DNA of 10,468 nt from Caldisericota bacterium (GTDB lineage: Bacteria; Caldisericota; Caldisericia; Cryosericales; Cryosericaceae): contig JAPLGJ010000133.1 in assembly GCA_026390215.1 (NCBI GenBank), forward strand, positions 1 through 10,468. The letters are read 5' to 3'. A program made the translations under genes and the position numbers. This document shows, in pieces, positions 1 through 5,236 of this stretch. How positions within the stretch are numbered: position 1 is the first letter of the stretch; the number at the start of each line of letters is the position of its first letter. The notes beneath the pieces were generated by a model. It saw only the letters and a list, made by a program, of their open reading frames with translations, was not told the origin of the DNA and searched no databases.

Positions 1-1098
1 AAGGTCGAGATCCTCAAACTGCTCTACCGGAATGTCTCCGTGCTTGTTCTGGATGAGCCGACGGCGGTTCTGACACCGCAGGAGATCCCCCAGCTGTTCG
101 CGGAGCTGGCACGTCTCAGGGACAAAGGGCACACGATCATCTTCATATCCCACCGCCTGGACGAGGTCCTGACCTTGAGCGATCGCGTGACCGTCATGCG
201 GCGGGGCAAGGTCGTCGGTACGTCTGCTGCGTCCGAACTGACAAAGGAAGATCTGGCCCGGCAGATGGTCGGCAGGGAGGTCCTGTTTACGTCACGGCGC
301 CAGCCCCAGGAACCCGGAGAGACGGTCTTTTGCGCACGAGGGATCAGCTGCAGCGACACTGAACATCGGTCGAGACTTCATGACGTGACCGTCGAAGTAC
401 GTGCCGGCGAGATCGTGGGAGTGGCCGGCGTCGAGGGGAATGGTCAGTTCGAGCTGGTGAATGCAATCATGGGTCTCGCCCCGATGACATCAGGAACGGT
501 GGAGGTGAAGGGGAAGGACATCACGCATGCCGACATCCTGACCAGGCGGGCCTGGATTGCGTTCGTTCCTCAGGACAGAGGGAAGATGGGCGCGAGTGTG
601 GAGGCATCCATCCTTGAAGATGCGATTATGACACACCACATCCTTGATCCGCGGTTTGGCACGTGGAGGGGGCTTGGACTCGACTACCGGCATGCAGCCG
701 AGTTCGTCGATCAGGTCCGAGACCAGTTTGCTGTCAGCATGGGGCACTCGTCGGATGCGTTCAGTTCACTGTCCGGCGGCAACCAGCAGAAGGTGATTCT
801 CGGTCGTGAACTATTGCTGGAGACGCCGTTTGTTCTCATGGACCAGCCGACGCGAGGCTTGGACGTAGGTTCCATCGAATATGTCCACCAGCTTCTCCTG
901 GACTTGCGGAGCAGGAAACGGGCTGTCCTGCTGGTGTCGGCCGATCTCGACGAACTATTCATGGTAGCCGACCACATCGTCGTCATGTGTCAGGGCGAAG
1001 TGGTTGTGGACCTCGCGACGGATGAAACAAGTCGTGAGGAAGTCGGGTACTACATGCTCGGGGGAAAGGAAGCTGCACATGCGGAAACAGGCTCTTAG
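1..1098 (+). CDS. Nucleoside ABC transporter ATP-binding protein (NupO/YufO-like), 5' end missing
   Basis: Cytoplasmic ATPase subunit of a BMP/CUT2-type importer, the family that takes up nucleosides (NupNOPQ of Bacillus) or, in related systems, sugars. The reading frame is open from base 1, so the first nucleotide-binding domain has lost its N-terminal part including its Walker A; 365 residues remain of a usual ~500. What remains of domain 1 is Walker B (LDEPTA, catalytic Glu present) and the H-loop (FISHRLDE). Domain 2 starts near visible residue 100. Its Walker A is degenerate (GVEGNGQFE, Gln and Phe in place of Lys and Ser/Thr), its signature is LSGGNQQK, and its Walker B reads LMDQPTRGLD with Gln where the catalytic Glu should be. 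This asymmetry is typical of the family, in which only one ATP site is fully competent. The 3' end overlaps the first permease gene by 20 bases. Nucleoside rather than sugar specificity is inferred from the permeases and the phosphorylase downstream. Confidence 0.93.
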   Translation, partial: KVEILKLLYRNVSVLVLDEPTAVLTPQEIPQLFAELARLRDKGHTIIFISHRLDEVLTLSDRVTVMRRGKVVGTSAASELTKEDLARQMVGREVLFTSRRQPQEPGETVFCARGISCSDTEHRSRLHDVTVEVRAGEIVGVAGVEGNGQFELVNAIMGLAPMTSGTVEVKGKDITHADILTRRAWIAFVPQDRGKMGASVEASILEDAIMTHHILDPRFGTWRGLGLDYRHAAEFVDQVRDQFAVSMGHSSDAFSSLSGGNQQKVILGRELLLETPFVLMDQPTRGLDVGSIEYVHQLLLDLRSRKRAVLLVSADLDELFMVADHIVVMCQGEVVVDLATDETSREEVGYYMLGGKEAAHAETGS

Positions 1099-2116
1099 CG
1101 GGATTCTTGGCGTCCTGGCGGCGTTCGCCATAGGGGCGCTCGTGCTGGCGCTTCAGGGGTTCAATCCGTTTGCAGCCTACGCTGGGCTGCTTCAGTACTC
1201 GCTGTTCAGCGCGTCAGGGTTTACGGCCACCTGGACGCGGGCTGTACCTCTTGTCCTGACCGGGCTCTCGGCTTCGATCGCGTTTGCCTCCGGCCCCGTG
1301 AACCTTGGACAGCCGGGCCAGCTCATCATGGGGGCCCTGGGGGCGACACTGGTCGGGTTGTTTGTCCATCTGCCTTCTGCATTGCTCATTCCGCTTTGTA
1401 TTCTGGCATCTCTTCTGGGCGGGGCGTTGTGGGCGGGTCTTGCGGCACTGTTCAAACGTGCTCTTGCCATGGATGAGTTCATTGTCACCCTCATGCTCAA
1501 CTTCATCGCGGACTACTTCGCGCTGTGGGTCATTACGTATCCACTGTTTGACCCGTCCGCCACGAGCCCCATGACCAGGCCCATCAGCATAGCGGCGTGG
1601 CTGCCGGGTCTGGGAGGCGTGAACACAAGTGTCCTGTTCATGGTTCTTGCGGTAATCGTCTGCTGGCTGGTCATGAGCAGAGGCCGCAGTGGGTACGAAT
1701 GGCGGATGACCGGACAAAACTCGCTGTTTGCGAGGATCGGCGGATGCAAGGTGGATGCCAACTACGTTCGCGTCATGCTGGTCACCGGGGCTCTCGCTGG
1801 ACTTGCAGGGGGGCTGATGATCATGGGTGGCCCCCATCGCTTTGTGAAGGGGCTGGGCGCGAACTATGCGTGGGATGGCATCATGATTGCAGTCGTGGCC
1901 AACAATGGCATTTCGGGGACGTTCCTCTACGGGTTGCTGTTCAGCGCGCTGCAGCAGGGCGCCATAGGCATGGAACTCGTCACAGCCGTACCCTCGGAGT
2001 TCATTGAGGTATTGCAGGCAGTCATTGTGCTGGTCGTGGTCGCAGGCAGGGTTTCGCTGAACATGGTATTCGATCGGCTGGCGACGAGGCGAAAACTGAA
2101 GGAGAGCGTGGGGTGA
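1079..2116 (+). CDS. Nucleoside ABC transporter permease 1 (NupP/YufP-like, BPD_transp_2)
   Basis: Integral membrane subunit of the importer, 345 residues, with roughly eight to ten hydrophobic segments. Family hallmarks are visible: an NLGQPGQ motif early in the protein (cf. NIGAEGQ in relatives), DEFIVTLMLNFIADY in the middle, and a cytoplasmic loop with RSGYEWRMTGQN followed by AGLAGGL, the region that contacts the ATPase. The ATG at 1079 is chosen because AAGGA at 1066-1070 lies 8 bases upstream and the protein then begins with a short basic stretch and a hydrophobic helix. The frame stays open further upstream (to 1004), but that would add a 25-residue polar extension lying inside the ATPase gene. 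The gene overlaps the ATPase end by 20 bases and the next permease by 4, so the three were made as one unit. The substrate is not readable from the sequence; nucleosides are inferred from context. Confidence 0.93.
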   Translation: MRKQALSGILGVLAAFAIGALVLALQGFNPFAAYAGLLQYSLFSASGFTATWTRAVPLVLTGLSASIAFASGPVNLGQPGQLIMGALGATLVGLFVHLPSALLIPLCILASLLGGALWAGLAALFKRALAMDEFIVTLMLNFIADYFALWVITYPLFDPSATSPMTRPISIAAWLPGLGGVNTSVLFMVLAVIVCWLVMSRGRSGYEWRMTGQNSLFARIGGCKVDANYVRVMLVTGALAGLAGGLMIMGGPHRFVKGLGANYAWDGIMIAVVANNGISGTFLYGLLFSALQQGAIGMELVTAVPSEFIEVLQAVIVLVVVAGRVSLNMVFDRLATRRKLKESVG

Positions 2117-3003
2117 ACGTCCTGTTCGGACTTGTCTCGGCCATGCTCGTCGGAGCCACACCGATCCTGTTGGCTGCCATCGGCGGGACGTTCACCTTCT
2201 ATGCGGGCATCTTCAACATTGCCATGGAAGGAATGATGCTGGTTGGTGCGTTCTGCGCGGTTCTCGGGTCGTTCTTCCTGCACAGCTGGGTCCTGGGCAT
2301 TCTCTGCGCGATAGGCGGGGCGCTGATCATGGCTGGCATCTTTGTTGTGTTTGCCGTGAGACTTCATACGGATGAGTTCTTGACAGGCATAGCGCTGAAC
2401 CTGTTTGCGGTGGGCCTGACGACATTCCTGCTACGCGACATCTTTCACGTCAAGGGAGCCTTCACCGATGCCGGGATCCGCGCGATTCCTGCCGTAAGAC
2501 TGCCGCTGATTGATGGCATCCCCGTTCTGGGCAGGCTGCTCAGCGGGTACAACCTCATCATCTATGTGGCAGCTCTCGTGACTGTGCTGTCCGCGTTCGT
2601 CATCTTCCGGACTCGTTTCGGACTGCGGCTCCGTGGCGCAGGCTACAACGCTGCATGCCTCAATTCGAGTGGCGTCCAGGCGTCGACGATACGTGTCTGG
2701 TCGCTCATCGTGTGTGCTGTATGCTGCGGTCTGGCAGGCGCGTATCTCTCGCTCGGGTCAGTGCGGCTGTTTTCCGAAAACATGTCGGCAGGGCGCGGCT
2801 GGATCTCGCTGGCCGCCGTCATTCTGGTCAGCGGGAATCCCTGGGGCATCGGCGTCATCTCTCTTTTGTTTGGGTTCTTCGACGGCCTGACGGTATTCCT
2901 GCAAGGCGGTCGGATTCCTACCCAGTTCACGGCCATGATCCCCTACGTCGCAACACTCGTTTCCCTGTATCTGTATTCCGTCCGCAAGAGGAGGCAGGCA
3001 TGA
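2113..3003 (+). CDS. Nucleoside ABC transporter permease 2 (NupQ/YufQ-like, BPD_transp_2)
   Basis: Second membrane subunit, 296 residues, pairing with the preceding permease as a heterodimer. It is shorter than its partner, as is usual for the YufQ half. Motifs seen: NIAMEGMMLVGAF near residue 35 (family consensus NIxxEGxM), TDEFLTGIALNLFAVG, the cytoplasmic loop RTRFGLRLRGAGYN, and a C-terminal GRGWISLAAVILVSGNPWG (consensus GxGxIxLAAxIFGxxxP). Translation starts at a GTG that shares the sequence GTGA with the stop of the previous gene; AAGGAG at 2099-2104 sits 8 bases upstream. Its own stop overlaps the start of the glycohydrolase-like gene (ATGA, 3000-3003), tying enzyme production to transporter production. 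Hydropathy suggests eight or nine membrane segments; I counted by eye only. Confidence 0.93.
   Translation: MNVLFGLVSAMLVGATPILLAAIGGTFTFYAGIFNIAMEGMMLVGAFCAVLGSFFLHSWVLGILCAIGGALIMAGIFVVFAVRLHTDEFLTGIALNLFAVGLTTFLLRDIFHVKGAFTDAGIRAIPAVRLPLIDGIPVLGRLLSGYNLIIYVAALVTVLSAFVIFRTRFGLRLRGAGYNAACLNSSGVQASTIRVWSLIVCAVCCGLAGAYLSLGSVRLFSENMSAGRGWISLAAVILVSGNPWGIGVISLLFGFFDGLTVFLQGGRIPTQFTAMIPYVATLVSLYLYSVRKRRQA
2989..2994 (+). promoter_or_regulatory. Ribosome binding site deciding the start at 3000
   Basis: A perfect AGGAGG lies 5 bases before the ATG at 3000, inside the last codons of permease 2. The downstream reading frame is open back to about 2655, but that part is out-of-frame permease sequence. 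The site shows that translation starts at 3000, giving a 459-residue protein. Confidence 0.85.
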
Positions 3004-4379
3004 GAATCAAGGCATGGCAAGCCGAACGTGACGTACGGCGTTCAGCCGTTCCGCTCGATCGGCGCATGCATCCAAGCAGCTGGTGTGAGCAGACCGCTGC
3101 CGAGAGAGGGCAGGATGAGATGATGCTCATGTTGTGGGAGAGTTCTGTACCGGGATCGGGTGCTCCGGAGTGCCTCTATCGCGAGGCAGCCCAGTCGATG
3201 GAGAATCAGGGCTTCGACGAGAGTGTGGCAGTATCGCTGATCCCAGAGGCCTTGCACCTGGCACGCAGTGGAGATGCTCCTGCCTTGCGGGTACTCACGG
3301 CTCACTACCTTGACGCACTGTTTGCGGCGCCGCAGGACCCCTTGTGTTCTTACCTCGGGTTCGAGCATCCTGCCTCGTGGGACGATGTCCTCTCTCGTCT
3401 GCCGGCGGCTCACACGCCACAGGAGGAACAGCCGGATGGCGTCGAGGAGAAAACGTTGGCAGGATGGGTCGGCCAGCTTGCGGGCGGTGCATTTGGAACT
3501 GCTATCGAGGGGTACACAGGCCAGCGCATCTCAGAGGTCTATGGCGACGTCCGTTCCTATGTGACCGATCCTGAGACGATGAATGATGACGTTGTCTATG
3601 AGCTGACGCTCCTTGACGCCTTCGAGTCACATGGACGCGGCCTCACGTCGCAGGACGTTGCCGAGGAGTGGCTTCGGCAGATACCCTTCGGCTGGTCGGC
3701 AGAGTGGGTTGCTCTCCAGAACTTGCGTGCCGGTCTCATGCCACCCGAGTCGGGAATGTATCGCAACCCATATTCGGACTGGATTGGTGTCCAGATGCGC
3801 GGAATGATTTGTGGGATGCTGGCGCCGGGGCGTCCATTGGAGGCGGTAAGGCTTGCCCATCTGGACGGGGTCGTGTCCCACGCGGCAAACGGCGTGTATG
3901 GGGGCATGTATGCGGCAGCGCTTACGGCCCTCGCCTATGTCCGCGACGATCCACGTGTCGTTGCTGTCGAAGCGGCGGGATATGTTCCTCGGGGCAGTGA
4001 ATACGCCTCCGTTCTCCACGAGTGTCTGGACATGGTCACGCGGGAATCGGATGTCTCTTCAGTGCTTGTGTGGGCTGAACAGCGGTTTGAGCAGTACAAC
4101 TGGATCCATGCCTACCCGAACATGGCGGCGGACGTCATTTCACTCTGGTATGGGGGGAGGGACATCACGGAATCATTTGCCCTGCTGGCCCGAGGCGGGC
4201 TCGACATCGACTGCAATGCTGGACTTGTCGGAACGGTCCTGGGTACGATGGGCGGAGTCCCGGCTGCATGGGCGGACCCCATCGGCGATCTGCTCGAAAC
4301 GTATATTCCAGGCAAGGAACGACTCTCGATCCACGCCCTGGCAGAGCGAACGACACGGCTGGCTCGTGGCATGCTGTAG
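3000..4379 (+). CDS. ADP-ribosylglycohydrolase-family protein with unassigned N-terminal region
   Basis: Predicted cytoplasmic hydrolase of 459 residues. Residues ~151-459 match the all-alpha ADP-ribosylglycohydrolase (DraG/ARH) fold, whose members remove ADP-ribose or related ribosyl groups using a two-magnesium centre. Visible hallmarks are the first helix GGAFGTAIEG (162-171), an acidic metal motif NDD at 195-197 (usually TDD or NDD), a conserved SHAANG (293-298), and the second metal motif LDIDCNAG (401-408) followed by GTVLGTMGG. The DCN version, rather than DTDT, marks a subfamily distinct from classical DraG. Residues 1-150 are longer than the usual lead-in and match no domain I recognise; they look mostly helical and contain three Cys (29, 58, 116). 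The ATG overlaps the stop of permease 2 by 4 bases. Co-transcription with a nucleoside importer and a phosphorylase suggests it cleaves a small imported ribosyl compound rather than modified proteins; that is inference. No signal peptide is apparent. Confidence 0.85.
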   Translation: MRIKAWQAERDVRRSAVPLDRRMHPSSWCEQTAAERGQDEMMLMLWESSVPGSGAPECLYREAAQSMENQGFDESVAVSLIPEALHLARSGDAPALRVLTAHYLDALFAAPQDPLCSYLGFEHPASWDDVLSRLPAAHTPQEEQPDGVEEKTLAGWVGQLAGGAFGTAIEGYTGQRISEVYGDVRSYVTDPETMNDDVVYELTLLDAFESHGRGLTSQDVAEEWLRQIPFGWSAEWVALQNLRAGLMPPESGMYRNPYSDWIGVQMRGMICGMLAPGRPLEAVRLAHLDGVVSHAANGVYGGMYAAALTALAYVRDDPRVVAVEAAGYVPRGSEYASVLHECLDMVTRESDVSSVLVWAEQRFEQYNWIHAYPNMAADVISLWYGGRDITESFALLARGGLDIDCNAGLVGTVLGTMGGVPAAWADPIGDLLETYIPGKERLSIHALAERTTRLARGML

Positions 4380-4401
4380 TATCCCCGGGGAGGTAGATTC
4401 C

Positions 4402-5130
4402 ATGGCACAGTTTCATATGAGGTTCGAGGCTGAGGATCTTGCTCAGCATGTCATGCTGGTTGGCAATCCCCAGCGAGCCGAGCAGGTGTCGAAGCTGCTC
4501 CAGGGTGCTCGTTTGGTCAATGAGTACCGGTATCTGCTTGTGTTCACGGGGACGTATGAGGGCGAACGGCTGTCGGTTGCCACGACGGGCATGGGGGCTC
4601 CATCGACAGCCATCGTCGTGGAGGAACTGTGCAACCTTGGGGCACGCGTGCTGCTCAGGGTTGGCTCGGCCGGCGGTGTTGCGTCGGACGTCGACGCCGG
4701 CGACATTGTCGTTGCCACAGGGAGCGTCCGCGACGATGGAACGTCTCCCCAGTACCTCCCACTGTCATTCCCGGCAGTGCCGGATGCCGACCTCCTTCGA
4801 GTCACCATGCAAGCAGCCCGGGATATCGTTCCGACGGCGAAGCATGGAGTCGTCATCAGCGGTGATGCATTCTACCGCAACTACGACAAGGACAAGATGA
4901 ACCTGATGATGCAGTCAGGCGTCAAGGCAATCGAAATGGAAAGCGGGTGCCTCTTCATCGTCGGCCAGTTCCGTGGCGTCCGCACGTCTGCCCTCTTTGC
5001 TGTTGACGGTAGTGTCACGAAGGACGCAATCAAGCCGACGAGTGCCGAGGGCTTGTTCAAGACAGCCGAGGAGCAGAGCATTCATATCGGTCTCTCAACG
5101 CTGGTCAGGGCATCGAAAGCGGGATTGTAG
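4402..5130 (+). CDS. Nucleoside phosphorylase (PNP/uridine phosphorylase family)
   Basis: Cytoplasmic enzyme that splits a nucleoside with phosphate into free base and (deoxy)ribose-1-phosphate. Its 242 residues match the usual ~235-255 of the hexameric family. Motifs in order: VGNPQR (20-25, phosphate Arg), R43 (phosphate Arg donated to the neighbouring subunit in relatives), TTGMGAPS (61-68), RVGSAGG (86-92, phosphate-binding loop), SVRDDGTS (108-115, very like uridine phosphorylase), SGDAFY (153-158) and IEMES (177-181, which holds the ribose hydroxyls). The base-specificity elements are mixed: the GQxR segment of uridine phosphorylase is absent, and the SDH aspartate of DeoD is not clearly kept (VDGS at 201-204). 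Whether purines or pyrimidines are used therefore cannot be read from the sequence. ATG 4402 follows GGGGAGGT (4387-4394) by 7 bases and lies 22 bases after the glycohydrolase stop. It is the last gene of the operon. Confidence 0.92.
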   Translation: MAQFHMRFEAEDLAQHVMLVGNPQRAEQVSKLLQGARLVNEYRYLLVFTGTYEGERLSVATTGMGAPSTAIVVEELCNLGARVLLRVGSAGGVASDVDAGDIVVATGSVRDDGTSPQYLPLSFPAVPDADLLRVTMQAARDIVPTAKHGVVISGDAFYRNYDKDKMNLMMQSGVKAIEMESGCLFIVGQFRGVRTSALFAVDGSVTKDAIKPTSAEGLFKTAEEQSIHIGLSTLVRASKAGL

Positions 5131-5159
5131 GCACCTGACGCCTGTTCGACAGCAAACGC

Positions 5160-5180
5160 CCCGGACATCATATGTCTGGG
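5160..5180. terminator. Stem-loop between converging operons, candidate bidirectional terminator
   Basis: In the 106-base gap between the two converging genes, CCCGGACAT (5160-5168) pairs with ATGTCTGGG (5172-5180): 9 pairs including one G-U wobble, with a 3-base loop. The position, 30 bases after one stop codon and 57 from the other, suits a shared terminator. The thymine runs on both sides are weak (TCGATTGTT on the plus side), so it may instead be an mRNA 3'-end stabiliser or a less efficient terminator. The rest of 5131-5236 shows no other convincing element. Confidence 0.5.
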
Positions 5181-5236
5181 TCGATTGTTCCGAGCATGGC
5201 GTCGTCCCGATGCCTCGTTCGGCAATGAAACTTCGG

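Noticed and set aside
1214..2161. A 315-codon open frame on the minus strand opposite permease 1
   Set aside because: Its composition (His, Arg, Gln, Pro-rich) is typical of the reverse complement of a hydrophobic membrane protein gene.
2655..2999. A possible 115-residue upstream extension of the glycohydrolase-like protein
   Set aside because: It overlaps permease 2 in another frame, reads as Arg-rich non-protein-like sequence, and the AGGAGG at 2989-2994 points to the start at 3000.
3853..4401. A possible upstream extension of the nucleoside phosphorylase through the glycohydrolase gene
   Set aside because: The family length (242 residues) and the GGGGAGGT site fix the start at 4402; the extension is out-of-frame sequence of a well-supported gene.
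5129..5143. Short inverted repeat AGGC...GCCT right after the phosphorylase stop
   Set aside because: Only four base pairs with a seven-base loop; too weak to call next to the stronger stem-loop at 5160-5180.
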